From: Cedecea neteri
GTDB lineage: Bacteria > Pseudomonadota > Gammaproteobacteria > Enterobacterales > Enterobacteriaceae
Direction: 5' to 3'
Length of the DNA stretch: 64,000 nt
Assembly: GCF_000758305.1 (NCBI RefSeq)
Contig: NZ_CP009458.1
Coordinates: forward strand, 3,038,001 to 3,102,000
The translations under genes were made by a program, and so were the position numbers. Position 1 is the first letter of the stretch; every line of letters starts with the position of its first letter. Positions 34,055 to 42,913 of the stretch are shown here, piece by piece. The notes beneath the pieces were generated by a model. That model ran no database searches and had not been told where the DNA came from. It worked only from the letters and a program-made list of their open reading frames with translations.

Positions 34055-34880
34055 TGCGGCGATTCAGTCCCATAATGTCGAGAATTTTGGTCGCCATCTC
34101 TTCAACAGAGTAGTTGGTACTGTTGAGGTAGCGAATCTGGTTTTTACGGAACAGGGCTTCCACTTCGGCGACTTCCAGACGGCACTGGCGGAGAGAGGCA
34201 TAGCGGCTGTTTTCACGGCGTTCCTCTCGAATGGCGGCCAGGCGCTCAGGGTTGATGGTCAGGCCAAAAAGCTTGTGCTGCAGCGGTTTAAGCACCGCAG
34301 GAAGCTGAATGTTGTCCATATCATCGGCAATAAAAGGGTAGTTCGCGGCGCGAATGCCAAACTGCATCGCGAGGTAGAGGCTGGTCGGGGTTTTGCCACA
34401 GCGTGACACGCCCAGCAAAATGACCTGCGCCTGATCGAGATTGCGCATCGAAATCCCGTCGTCGTGCGCCAGCGTGTAATCAATGGCGGCAATACGGGCG
34501 TCGTATTTCGTCAGGTTGCCTGGGTTAAGGCCATGCGTTCTGTGGGCTACGGGAGTCGGATCCAGCTTTAGCTCCTGCTGCAGCGGCGCAACCAGCGTTT
34601 GCACGATGTCCTGGCAAAAGCCTTCGCTCTGCATAATGATGTCGCGGATATTGGGCAGCACGATGGAATAAAATACCAGCGGGCGCACCCCGGTTTGCTG
34701 ATAAATCGCGTCAATCTGCTCTTTTACCGCTTTTGCACGGCTTTCATTCTCAACAAACGGCAGCGTAATACTGTTGATAGATACCGGGAATTGTGACATC
34801 ACCGCGTGACCAAGTACTTCAGCGGTAATGGCAGTGCCATCGGAAATACAAAATACCTGACGATCGACTAAATTATCCAT
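34047..34880 (-). CDS. ppsR: PEP synthetase regulatory protein (bifunctional kinase/phosphorylase)
   Basis: PpsR (DUF299) inactivates PpsA by ADP-dependent phosphorylation of a Thr next to the catalytic His, and reactivates it by phosphate-dependent dephosphorylation. The 277-residue protein has the P-loop GVSRCGKT at residues 157-164 and the N-terminal CISDGTAITAEVLGHAV. It is divergent from its target gene ppsA, across 327 bases. Confidence 0.95.
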   Translation of the reverse strand: MDNLVDRQVFCISDGTAITAEVLGHAVMSQFPVSINSITLPFVENESRAKAVKEQIDAIYQQTGVRPLVFYSIVLPNIRDIIMQSEGFCQDIVQTLVAPLQQELKLDPTPVAHRTHGLNPGNLTKYDARIAAIDYTLAHDDGISMRNLDQAQVILLGVSRCGKTPTSLYLAMQFGIRAANYPFIADDMDNIQLPAVLKPLQHKLFGLTINPERLAAIREERRENSRYASLRQCRLEVAEVEALFRKNQIRYLNSTNYSVEEMATKILDIMGLNRRMY

Positions 34881-35105
34881 TTTTATTCCTGAACGGGGAA
34901 CCGGTTTCCCTAAAGCATAAAGTAAAACAAGGGATTCCGAGTAGCGCTAATCTTAATTTAAAAAGTGAAATAGCGTTTTTAAATTTAATTAACCATCGGA
35001 AATATATTCAAATCAATACTATACCCATTATCATTGTGAGGATTATATGATAATCAATGGTTTATGAAATGAGCGGATCTATCCGAAAATGTCATATTTT
35101 ATTTT

Positions 35106-35121
35106 GCTTGAACGATTCACT
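35106..35121 (+). promoter_or_regulatory. Probable Cra (FruR) site upstream of ppsA
   Basis: GCTTGAACGATTCACT, read on the other strand as TGAATCGTTCA, fits the Cra consensus. It lies about 90 bases before ppsA, which Cra activates in E. coli. The rest of the 34881-35207 gap is AT-rich promoter DNA without another gene. Confidence 0.65.
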
Positions 35122-35207
35122 GGTTTCATTCCCCCCTAAGAATATGCAAAGCTAAATACGAAGTCTGGTGTTTCTTGTACCCATTCATTTAAAAAAGGAT
35201 TGTTTCG

Positions 35208-37586
35208 ATGTCCAATAACGGCTCGTCACCGCTGGTGCTTTGGTATAACCAACTCGGCATGAATGATGTAGACAGGGTCGGAGGCAAAAATGCCTCCCTG
35301 GGTGAAATGATTACCAATCTTTCGGGCGTGGGTGTTTCCGTCCCGAACGGTTTTGCGACCACCGCCGAGGCGTTTAACCTGTTTCTCGACCAGAGCGGCG
35401 TGAACCAGCGTATCTACGAGCTGCTGGATAAAACCGACATTGACGATGTGAGCGAGCTGGCGAAAGCCGGAGCGCAGATTCGCCAGTGGATTATTGACAC
35501 ACCTTTCCAGCCTGAGCTGGAGCATGCCATTCGTGAAGCCTACCAAACGCTTTCCTCCGATGATGCCGAAGCCTCTTTTGCGGTGCGTTCTTCTGCCACT
35601 GCGGAAGATATGCCGGACGCTTCCTTTGCCGGGCAACAAGAAACCTTCCTCAACGTGCAGGGCTATGATGCCGTGCTGGTGGCGGTGAAACACGTTTTCG
35701 CCTCGCTGTTTAACGACCGTGCAATTTCCTACCGTGTGCATCAGGGCTACGACCATCGTGGCGTGGCGCTCTCGGCTGGTGTTCAGCGCATGGTGCGCTC
35801 CGACCTTGCTTCTTCCGGGGTCATGTTCTCCATTGATACCGAGTCCGGTTTCGACCAGGTGGTGTTTATCACCGCCGCGTGGGGCCTGGGTGAAATGGTT
35901 GTGCAGGGCGCCGTAAACCCGGATGAATTCTACGTCCATAAGCCAACGCTTGAGGCAGGCAATCCGGCCATCGTTCGCCGTACCATGGGCTCGAAAAAGA
36001 TCCGCATGGTTTATGCCCCAACTCAGGAACACGGCAAGCAGGTACGAATTGAAGACGTGCCGGAAGCTGACCGTGACCGTTTCTGTATTACTCAGGAAGA
36101 GATTCAGGAACTGGCTAAACAAGCTGTACAAATCGAAAAGCATTATGGCCGCCCGATGGATATCGAGTGGGCCAAAGATGGCCACACCGGCAAGCTGTTC
36201 ATCGTTCAGGCTCGCCCGGAAACCGTGCGTTCTCAGGGCCAGGTAATGGAACGCTACCAGCTGCATGCGCAGGGGCAGATCGTGGCGGAAGGCCGCGCGA
36301 TTGGGCACCGCATCGGCGCTGGCCCGGTAAAAGTGATCCACGACATCAGCGAAATGAACCGCATCCAGCCGGGCGACGTGCTGGTCACCGACATGACCGA
36401 CCCGGACTGGGAACCGATCATGAAAAAAGCGGCGGCGATCGTCACCAACCGTGGCGGACGTACCTGCCACGCGGCAATTATCGCGCGTGAGCTTGGTATT
36501 CCAGCCGTTGTAGGCTGCGGCGATGCCACCGAGCGCATGAAAGACGGCCAGAACGTGACCGTTTCCTGTGCCGAGGGCGACACCGGCTACGTTTACGCGG
36601 AGATCCTCGACTTCACCGTGAAAAGCTCTACGGTAGATGCCATGCCGGATCTGCCGCTGAAAATTATGATGAACGTCGGCAACCCGGATCGTGCGTTTGA
36701 CTTCGCCTGCCTGCCGAACGAAGGCGTTGGCCTGGCGCGTCTGGAATTTATCATTAACCGCATGATTGGCGTGCACCCGCGTGCGCTGCTGGAGTTCGAC
36801 CAGCAGGAGCCCGCGCTGCAGGCGGAAATCCGCACGATGATGAAAGGCTATGACGACCCGGTTGAGTTCTACGTGGGCCGCCTGACCGAAGGGATCGCGA
36901 CCCTGGGCGCGGCGTTCTGGCCGAAGCGCGTGATCGTCCGCCTGTCTGACTTCAAATCTAACGAATACGCCAACCTGGTGGGCGGCGAGCGTTATGAGCC
37001 GGAAGAAGAGAACCCAATGCTGGGCTTCCGTGGCGCCGGTCGCTACGTGGCGGACAGCTTCCGCGATTGCTTCGCGCTGGAATGCGCGGCCATGAAGCGC
37101 GTACGTAACGAAATGGGCCTGACCAACGTCGAAGTGATGGTGCCGTTTGTGCGTACCGTTGCCCAGGCCAAAGCAGTGGTTGAGGAGCTGGAGCGTCAGG
37201 GCCTGAAGCGCGGTGAGAACGGGCTGAAGATCATCATGATGTGTGAGATCCCGTCCAACGCCCTGCTGGCGGATGAGTTCCTGCAGTACTTTGACGGCTT
37301 CTCCATCGGCTCGAACGACATGACGCAGCTTGCGCTGGGCCTGGATCGCGACTCTGGCGTGGTGTCTGAACTGTTTGACGAGCGCAACGACGCGGTGAAA
37401 GCGCTGCTGTCGATGGCAATCAAAGCGGCGAAGAAGCAGGGCAAATACGTCGGGATTTGCGGTCAGGGGCCGTCCGATCACGAAGACTTTGCCGCCTGGC
37501 TGATGGAAGAGGGGATTGACAGCCTGTCCCTGAACCCGGACACCGTGGTGCAAACCTGGCTCAGCCTTGCCGAACTGAACAAGTAA
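35208..37586 (+). CDS. ppsA: Phosphoenolpyruvate synthase
   Basis: PpsA makes phosphoenolpyruvate from pyruvate and ATP with release of AMP and phosphate, allowing growth on C3 compounds. The 792-residue protein has the N-terminal ATP-grasp domain (VGGKNASLGEM, AVRSSATAEDMPDASFAGQQ), the swivelling phosphohistidine domain with GGRTCHAAIIARELG (catalytic His 421, regulatory Thr 419), and the C-terminal PEP-binding barrel (GSNDMTQLALGLDRDSG, CGQGPSDHEDFAAWL). Its regulator PpsR is divergent. GC-rich hairpins follow the stop. Confidence 0.97.
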   Translation: MSNNGSSPLVLWYNQLGMNDVDRVGGKNASLGEMITNLSGVGVSVPNGFATTAEAFNLFLDQSGVNQRIYELLDKTDIDDVSELAKAGAQIRQWIIDTPFQPELEHAIREAYQTLSSDDAEASFAVRSSATAEDMPDASFAGQQETFLNVQGYDAVLVAVKHVFASLFNDRAISYRVHQGYDHRGVALSAGVQRMVRSDLASSGVMFSIDTESGFDQVVFITAAWGLGEMVVQGAVNPDEFYVHKPTLEAGNPAIVRRTMGSKKIRMVYAPTQEHGKQVRIEDVPEADRDRFCITQEEIQELAKQAVQIEKHYGRPMDIEWAKDGHTGKLFIVQARPETVRSQGQVMERYQLHAQGQIVAEGRAIGHRIGAGPVKVIHDISEMNRIQPGDVLVTDMTDPDWEPIMKKAAAIVTNRGGRTCHAAIIARELGIPAVVGCGDATERMKDGQNVTVSCAEGDTGYVYAEILDFTVKSSTVDAMPDLPLKIMMNVGNPDRAFDFACLPNEGVGLARLEFIINRMIGVHPRALLEFDQQEPALQAEIRTMMKGYDDPVEFYVGRLTEGIATLGAAFWPKRVIVRLSDFKSNEYANLVGGERYEPEEENPMLGFRGAGRYVADSFRDCFALECAAMKRVRNEMGLTNVEVMVPFVRTVAQAKAVVEELERQGLKRGENGLKIIMMCEIPSNALLADEFLQYFDGFSIGSNDMTQLALGLDRDSGVVSELFDERNDAVKALLSMAIKAAKKQGKYVGICGQGPSDHEDFAAWLMEEGIDSLSLNPDTVVQTWLSLAELNK

Positions 37587-37593
37587 CGTTTAA

Positions 37594-37618
37594 CCCTTCT
37601 CTTCAACAAAGAGAAGGG
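37594..37618 (+). terminator. Hairpin after ppsA
   Basis: CCCTTCTCT and AGAGAAGGG form a 9-bp stem directly after ppsA. No T run follows; a second GC-rich hairpin (about 37622-37660) leads to the convergent esterase gene. It may terminate ppsA or the minus-strand transcript. Confidence 0.5.
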
Positions 37619-37664
37619 ATCCGGGCCGGTGCCTGCCTGCTTTATGCGGGCACCGGGCCGACAC

Positions 37665-39239
37665 TTATCCCCGCCTAATCAAATCCTTCATGCCGGTAAT
37701 AATGGCCTCGCACCAGGCGGCGTAATCATGCCCGCTCGACCAGGGATTAAAGCTCACCTCATAGCCCTTTTCACGCAGCACAGCTTCAAGCTGTTGCGTG
37801 TTGCGGTAAATACCGCCGTCTGCGCCTTTGCTTTCAAAGCGCCCCGCCTGCAGCCAAAAACGCACTGGCAGGCGCGGTGACGCCTGATACTGCCGGGTTA
37901 ACCAGCCGGGCGCTTCGCCCTCGGGTGACCACCAGTAAGAGCCGGACAAACTCAGCACGTTGCCAAACGCTTCTGGATGGCGCAGCGCCACCCAGGCCGA
38001 AGCCAGGCCGCCGTAGCTGGAGCCTGCCACGATGGTTTTTTGTGCCGGAGTGGTGATGCCCTGTCGGCGCAGCCACGGCACCAGCTCTTCGGCCATAAAA
38101 TCGGCGAAATCGGCATTGGGCGGCAGCTCTTTTTCCCGTCGCTCACCGTCGAGGCTGTCGATAAACACGGCGTTAAGTGGCGGCAGGGCATGGCGGGCTA
38201 TCAGGCCATCCAGCACATTGGCAAGATGATAACGGTCCTGGTACATACGGCCATCGAACAGCATCAGCGTCCAGCGGGCGGGCTGCCCGCCGCGTGGCCG
38301 GTAGACGGTGACTTCCCGACGGTTTGCCAGCTTTTTGCTTTCTACCTGATAGCGAACCAGGGAGCCTTGCCGAATCGGCTCGGCGGTGGCCTGCGGGGTA
38401 AAATAGCGGTGGGTGGTCAGGTCCAAAAGTGAGAAACGACTCCAGCGGTCGCCTTTGCCTGCGGGGCTGACTTGCGGGTTGAGCGGGTCGGTCTGGGCCG
38501 ACACCAGAATCGCCCGACGCTGGTCGCGCGCAGTGCCTTCCACAAGAGGAACGTCTGGGGCCAGTTTGTACTGCATAAGCGTATCCGCCGGTACTACATA
38601 GCTGCGGTACCAAACGTCGGACTGCCCGAGGCGGAACATCGGGTCATGGTCGCCGGCCGGGGAACCGAGCACAAACACGTTACCCTGTGCGCCGCGCCAC
38701 AGGAACGTCACGCGTTTGCGGCTGGCATCGATGGGCTCGATCAGTGGCGTCCCCTGTTCACGTCTTTCCTGCCAGAAGGCTTCGGTGCTTGCGCCGTGGC
38801 TTAACGCTTGCTCAAGCGCCAGTAGCGCCGGACTTTCCGGGGATTGTTCGTCGTTACGCTTGAGCGGGACGGTTTCACGAATCTGCCAGCGGAACAGCCA
38901 GCGCCTGCCGGGTTCACCGCGAAGCACCAGCGTAGAAGGCTGGCCGACGGGCAGGGCAAAAAGCGGATTATGCTTGCCATCCACCGGCCCGTTTTCCACC
39001 AGGGAGCGCCAGAGCCTGCCTTTGCTGTCCACCAGGCTGGCGTCGGTTACACCGCTCAACCGGACGTTGGCGTAGTTTTCACCCAGTGCCGGAAGCCCAA
39101 AGCAGATTTCGCCGCTGGCGTCGAACTTCCCATCCTGCTCACCCTGGCTGCCGGTAAAAGTACAGGTCGCGGCCACCGCCGACGCTGAACAAAGTCCCAA
39201 CATTAATGCGCTCCACGCGGCTCTCATCGTGCTTATCAT
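37665..39239 (-). CDS. Secreted Fes-like siderophore esterase (putative)
   Basis: A 524-residue alpha/beta hydrolase related to enterochelin esterase (Fes/IroD), but with a Sec signal peptide (SALMLGLCSASAVAATC), so likely periplasmic. An N-terminal beta-sandwich region (about 30-280) carries Fes-like stretches (RVTFLWRGAQGNVFVLG, MFRLGQSDVWYRSYVVPA). The C-terminal esterase domain has LMLFDGRMYQD, nucleophile Ser about 408 in GSSYGG, and His about 504 in SGHDYAAW. Cytosolic Fes lacks a signal, so this enzyme should cut a triester siderophore before inner-membrane transport, as described for Pseudomonas PfeE. A second ATG four codons in (39227) is better spaced from AGGA. It is divergent from a siderophore receptor, with a Fur-type site between. 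The substrate is inferred. Confidence 0.8.
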   Translation of the reverse strand: MISTMRAAWSALMLGLCSASAVAATCTFTGSQGEQDGKFDASGEICFGLPALGENYANVRLSGVTDASLVDSKGRLWRSLVENGPVDGKHNPLFALPVGQPSTLVLRGEPGRRWLFRWQIRETVPLKRNDEQSPESPALLALEQALSHGASTEAFWQERREQGTPLIEPIDASRKRVTFLWRGAQGNVFVLGSPAGDHDPMFRLGQSDVWYRSYVVPADTLMQYKLAPDVPLVEGTARDQRRAILVSAQTDPLNPQVSPAGKGDRWSRFSLLDLTTHRYFTPQATAEPIRQGSLVRYQVESKKLANRREVTVYRPRGGQPARWTLMLFDGRMYQDRYHLANVLDGLIARHALPPLNAVFIDSLDGERREKELPPNADFADFMAEELVPWLRRQGITTPAQKTIVAGSSYGGLASAWVALRHPEAFGNVLSLSGSYWWSPEGEAPGWLTRQYQASPRLPVRFWLQAGRFESKGADGGIYRNTQQLEAVLREKGYEVSFNPWSSGHDYAAWCEAIITGMKDLIRRG

Positions 39240-39268
39240 TCCTGATAAAAAAGTGCATACACGCTAAT

Positions 39269-39287
39269 GCAAATGAGATTGATTTGC
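39269..39287. promoter_or_regulatory. Fur-type inverted repeat between the esterase and receptor genes
   Basis: GCAAAT, seven bases, ATTTGC, with the core AATGAGATTGATT resembling Fur boxes of iron-uptake genes. It lies in the 139-base gap between the divergent esterase and receptor genes, 30 bases from one and about 90 from the other, so it could control both. Confidence 0.65.
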
Positions 39288-39378
39288 AATAACATTGCAA
39301 GTCGTTGCGTTTTACGACAAAACGTAACAGGAGAGAAAGGCGAACTTAATTCACCTAATCACATGGGATGTTACGGTC

Positions 39379-41541
39379 ATGCACTTTAAAAATAATAAAG
39401 TCACCCGCGGCCTTTGGCTGATGGGATTCAGTGCCCTGGGGATGGGAAACGGCGTTCAGGCGCAGGAGCGGCAGGTCAGCGAGGAAACTCTGGTGGTCAC
39501 CGGCTCGGTTAGTGAGGATCCTTCCGCGCCGCTTAAGGGAATGGTGGCCACCAAAACGTTATCTGCCACGAAAACTGCGGCTGACTTGCTCAAAACGCCG
39601 CAGTCGGTTTCGGTGATTACCCGTGATCAAATGAACGCGCAGGATGTCACCTCCGTGTCGCAGGCTTTACGCTACTCGGCCGGGGTGTTGACGGAGTATC
39701 GGGGCAGTTCGAACCGCAACGACGAGGTGTTTGTGCGCGGCTTCAGCTATGTGCCGAAGTATCTCGACGGACTGAGCTATGGGGCGACGGCGTCTTCCCA
39801 GACCGGGACGTTTGACCCGTGGTTGCTTGAGCGAGTGGAGCTGGTGCGCGGCCCGGCGTCCGTGCTGTTCGGCCAGGTAAACCCCGGCGGGCTTATCAGC
39901 ATGACCAGCAAGCGCCCGACAAGGGAAGCGATACATGAATTGCAGTTCCGCTCAGGCAACCAGCATCTGGCCGAGGGGGCTTTTGATTTTGGCGGCTCGC
40001 TAAGCGACGATAATCGGGTACTTTATCGCTTAAACGGGATTGCCCGCACGCAGCACAGCCAGGTTGCTGATTACAAAGAACAGCGCATGGCGATTGCGCC
40101 GGCGCTGACCTGGTATCCCAACGATCAAACTCGTTTTACTTTGCTGACCAGCTACCAGAAAGATCCGAAGGCTGGCTATCGTAATTTCCTGCCTGCCGCA
40201 GGCCTGGTGACGGAAACCGCGGCGGGGTATATCCCGCTGGACTTTAACGTCAGCGATCCCAGTTACGACCAGTCGTGGCGTGAGCAAACGATGGTGGGCT
40301 ATGAGTTCGAGCACAGCTTCAACGATATCTTCACCTTCCGCCAGAATGCCCGTTACGCCAGTATCAAACAAAAGTACCGTTACCTCGTGTACTCCACCTC
40401 GAAGAGCGACACGTTACTTTCGCGCCGTGCGCAGCGAGAAACGCGTGATACCGATGAGTTTGGCATCGATAACCAGCTTGAGGCGCAGTTTGATACCGGC
40501 GCGTTGGGGCATACGCTGTTAGGCGGCCTGGATTACAAGTCTAACCATGACCGGCAGCAGCTCAGCCGGGGCACCGGGGCGAAATACGATCTGTACTGGC
40601 CGAACCCGGCGTATGGCCTCAATGTGGACGAAAGCACCTTCAGCGCGGTGAATGACGACCAGCAGAATCTCGACCAGACGGGCGTCTACCTGCAGGATCA
40701 GCTCAGCTGGAATAACTGGCAACTGCTGCTTTCCGGGCGTTACGACTGGGCCGAAGTGCGCACGACGGACAGGTTAAAAAGCAAAACGACGCAGCAGAAT
40801 GACAGTAAATTCACCTGGCGTACCGGGCTGCTTTACGCCTTTGATTTCGGCCTGTCGCCGTATATCAGCTACAGCACCTCGTTTGAACCAAACCTGCAGA
40901 CCAACCGCGCGCCAGGCGCTGCGCCGTTCGACCCAAGCCTGGGCAAGCAGACCGAAGTGGGCCTGAAGTATCAGCCGCTGAAAGAGACCTTCATGACACT
41001 GGCGCTGTTCGATCTTCGCCAGACAAACGTTGGAACCTATAACAGCGCGCTGGGCTGGTTCGAAAACGCCGGTGAGATCCGTTCTAAAGGGCTGGAGGCG
41101 GAGGTGCATTCCACGCTGTTTAACAGCCTCAACCTGATAGGGTCTTACACCTGGACGGATGCGGAAACCGTGAGCACCACGGTGGCGGGTACCGAAGGAA
41201 AAACCCCCGCTCGTGTTCCAACGCATATGGCGTCGGCGTGGGGCAGTTACACTGTTCCACAAGGTATGCTGAAAAACCTGACGGCAGGTGTCGGGGTTCG
41301 CTACATCGGCACCAGCTATGGCGATGCGAAAAATACCTTTAAAGTGGCGGCCGTGGATCTCTATGACGCTATGCTGCGTTACGAGTTAGGTGAAGTTAGC
41401 CCTGATTTGAAAGGGGCAGCCTTGCAATTCAACGTCAACAACCTTGCGGACACAAAATACGTGGCATCCTGTGCATCGGATTCGGCCTGTTTCTACGGCA
41501 TTGGCCGCACCTTAACCGCCACCGTCAGCTATCGCTGGTAA
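39379..41541 (+). CDS. TonB-dependent siderophore receptor
   Basis: A 720-residue outer-membrane receptor. The signal peptide ends near VQAQERQ and is followed by a TonB box (SEETLVVTG). The plug domain (about 50-170) contains TPQSVSVITRDQMNAQDV, VFVRGFSY and ERVELVRGPASVLFGQVNPGG, the pattern of the FhuA/FoxA/ferrisiderophore group. The barrel ends in TLTATVSYRW, with a Cys pair (CASDSACFYG) just before, as in FhuA-like receptors. It lies between two secreted esterase-fold genes. No permease or siderophore biosynthesis gene accompanies it, so uptake of siderophores made by others is likely. The ligand is not known; an ester-linked catecholate would suit the flanking hydrolases. Confidence 0.88.
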   Translation: MHFKNNKVTRGLWLMGFSALGMGNGVQAQERQVSEETLVVTGSVSEDPSAPLKGMVATKTLSATKTAADLLKTPQSVSVITRDQMNAQDVTSVSQALRYSAGVLTEYRGSSNRNDEVFVRGFSYVPKYLDGLSYGATASSQTGTFDPWLLERVELVRGPASVLFGQVNPGGLISMTSKRPTREAIHELQFRSGNQHLAEGAFDFGGSLSDDNRVLYRLNGIARTQHSQVADYKEQRMAIAPALTWYPNDQTRFTLLTSYQKDPKAGYRNFLPAAGLVTETAAGYIPLDFNVSDPSYDQSWREQTMVGYEFEHSFNDIFTFRQNARYASIKQKYRYLVYSTSKSDTLLSRRAQRETRDTDEFGIDNQLEAQFDTGALGHTLLGGLDYKSNHDRQQLSRGTGAKYDLYWPNPAYGLNVDESTFSAVNDDQQNLDQTGVYLQDQLSWNNWQLLLSGRYDWAEVRTTDRLKSKTTQQNDSKFTWRTGLLYAFDFGLSPYISYSTSFEPNLQTNRAPGAAPFDPSLGKQTEVGLKYQPLKETFMTLALFDLRQTNVGTYNSALGWFENAGEIRSKGLEAEVHSTLFNSLNLIGSYTWTDAETVSTTVAGTEGKTPARVPTHMASAWGSYTVPQGMLKNLTAGVGVRYIGTSYGDAKNTFKVAAVDLYDAMLRYELGEVSPDLKGAALQFNVNNLADTKYVASCASDSACFYGIGRTLTATVSYRW

Positions 41542-41550
41542 GGAGAACTT

Positions 41551-42453
41551 TTGCGCTATCTGCTTATGGCGCTTATCGCACTTGCTGCCCCCTCGGGGGC
41601 AGCGGTCATCGAAGATAAGCCCTACACGCTGGCGAATACGCTGGTACACAATCTGCATTCGCCGGAAAACGGTGAATATAAAATTATGGTTTCCTGGCCT
41701 GAGGGCGAAGCCCCGTCAGAAGGCTGGCCGGTGATTTATCTTCTGGACGGCGAGTCCGTCTTCCCCGGTGCGGTGTCGCTGATGCAGCGCCTGACCTGCG
41801 AACGCTGCCCGTTAACACCGGGCGTCGTGGTGGCGATTGACTACCCGGGAAACAGCCGTCGGGAGCGCGATTATCGCCCTGCGGTGGATAAAGTCGTGCT
41901 GGAGCCTAATCCGGCGGGAGGCACTTATCCGCCAGGTACACCCGGTGAAGCGCAGAAGTTCTGGCAGTTTATTGACGCTGAGCTTCGGCCCTGGGTCGAA
42001 AAGAAATGGAAAATTAATCCGCAGCGGCAGGCTCTGTTTGGTCATTCCTATGGTGGACTTTTCACTACCTGGCTGTTTACGACCTCGCCGGGCGCTTTCC
42101 AGCATTATTACGCCTCAAGCCCTTCGGTGTGGTGGAACGACCGCTATCTGCTGCGAATGGCAAAAAACTGGCGGCCTGATGAGGGAAATGCTCAGCTATC
42201 GCTCTCTGTGGGAAGTTATGAACAGTCGCTGCAGCCGCAGGAGGCCAGGCTGTCGGAAGAGAAGCGTGCCACGCTATTAAAACATCGTGGGCAGAGAGCG
42301 ATGGTGGACGGCAATCGTGAAATGGCTAATGCCTTGATAGCTAAGGCCCCGACTCGGGTTGATTTTACGCTGGTAGAAGGGCAGAGCCACCTGACCGTTG
42401 CTCCGCTGGTTCTACATGGGGCGCTTATCAATCACTTTGCGAAATCAGAATAA
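41551..42453 (+). CDS. IroE-like periplasmic hydrolase (TTG start, putative)
   Basis: A 300-residue alpha/beta hydrolase of the IroE family, periplasmic esterases that linearise enterobactin-type trilactones. It starts at TTG 41551, 5 bases after AAGGAG that overlaps the receptor stop, giving a short signal peptide (LLMALIALAAPSGAAV). The nucleophile is Ser about 166 in GHSYGG and the His about 280 in GQSHLTV. VIYLLDGESVF and SSPSVWWND are typical family segments. It is cotranscribed with the receptor (9 bases between). Its stop lies next to the 3' end of rprA on the opposite strand. Confidence 0.85.
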   Translation: MRYLLMALIALAAPSGAAVIEDKPYTLANTLVHNLHSPENGEYKIMVSWPEGEAPSEGWPVIYLLDGESVFPGAVSLMQRLTCERCPLTPGVVVAIDYPGNSRRERDYRPAVDKVVLEPNPAGGTYPPGTPGEAQKFWQFIDAELRPWVEKKWKINPQRQALFGHSYGGLFTTWLFTTSPGAFQHYYASSPSVWWNDRYLLRMAKNWRPDEGNAQLSLSVGSYEQSLQPQEARLSEEKRATLLKHRGQRAMVDGNREMANALIAKAPTRVDFTLVEGQSHLTVAPLVLHGALINHFAKSE

Positions 42454-42556
42454 AAAAAAGCCCATCTTCAAGATGGGCAAAGACTACACACAGCAATTCG
42501 TTGTTTCACTCAGGGGATTTCGATGTTTATAAATCAACGTGTTGATTCATAACCGT
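42452..42556 (-). ncRNA. rprA: RprA small regulatory RNA
   Basis: About 105 bases on the minus strand match E. coli RprA in order: a 5' ACGGTTAT start, a first hairpin (ATGAATCAAC/GTTGATTTAT), the conserved single-stranded CCCCTGAGTGAAACAACG segment that pairs with the rpoS leader, AATTGCTGTGTGTAGTC, and a terminator hairpin (GCCCATC/GATGGGC) followed by eight T. RprA with Hfq activates rpoS translation and is made under Rcs envelope stress. In E. coli it also lies beside ydiK. The terminator overlaps the end of the IroE-like gene. Recognition is by sequence, with the exact ends inferred. Confidence 0.93.
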
Positions 42557-42563
42557 GAGTTAA

Positions 42564-42605
42564 ATAGTAGGCATCTCGCTAAGTGGCGTCACTCAGATTC
42601 GTCTC
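42564..42605 (-). promoter_or_regulatory. rprA promoter with possible RcsB site
   Basis: On the minus strand CTACTAT (42564-42570) sits 7 bases before the RprA 5' end and has the C before the -10 hexamer favoured by sigma-S. GAGACGAATCTGAG (42592-42605) lies near -43, where E. coli rprA has its RcsB site. The RcsB match is tentative. Confidence 0.5.
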
Positions 42606-42764
42606 AATCGTTAACAGAAGGTAAATAACTTGAGACAGCATAGCCCGGAGTGGGGGCTTCAATGGCTGGAATAGCGAGGGAAAAAGGCGTTATTGATTAG
42701 ACTTATTAACCATTTGCGTTAAGTCACTGCTTTCGGGATATGCATAGCGTTGTTTCTGATTTTT

Positions 42765-42868
42765 ACCCTCACCCTAACCCTCTCCCTGGAAGGGAGAGGG
42801 AATAAACAATGTCTTCTGTAGCTAGTTTTCCCCCTCTCCACTCTGGGGAGAGGGCCGGGGTGAGGGGA
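42765..42868. repeat. Palindromic GC-rich intergenic repeat
   Basis: About 104 bases with outer arms ACCCTCACCCTAACCCTCTC and GAGAGGGCCGGGGTGAGGGG, each also containing a smaller hairpin (CCCTCTCCCT/AGGGAGAGGG and CCCCTCTCCA/TGGGGAGAGG). This is the form of a dispersed enterobacterial palindromic element. It lies between rprA and ydiK. The remaining 42606-42764 holds no visible gene. Confidence 0.7.
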
Positions 42869-42913
42869 TATTTGTGTCAGGCTCTAACCGTTCCCGAATA
42901 AAAGTCGGTGGGG

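Noticed and set aside
35226..37553. A 775-codon open frame on the minus strand opposite ppsA
   Set aside because: It is fully antisense to a well-supported enzyme gene, is rich in His/Arg/Val as expected from GC-biased codons read backwards, and shows no domain.
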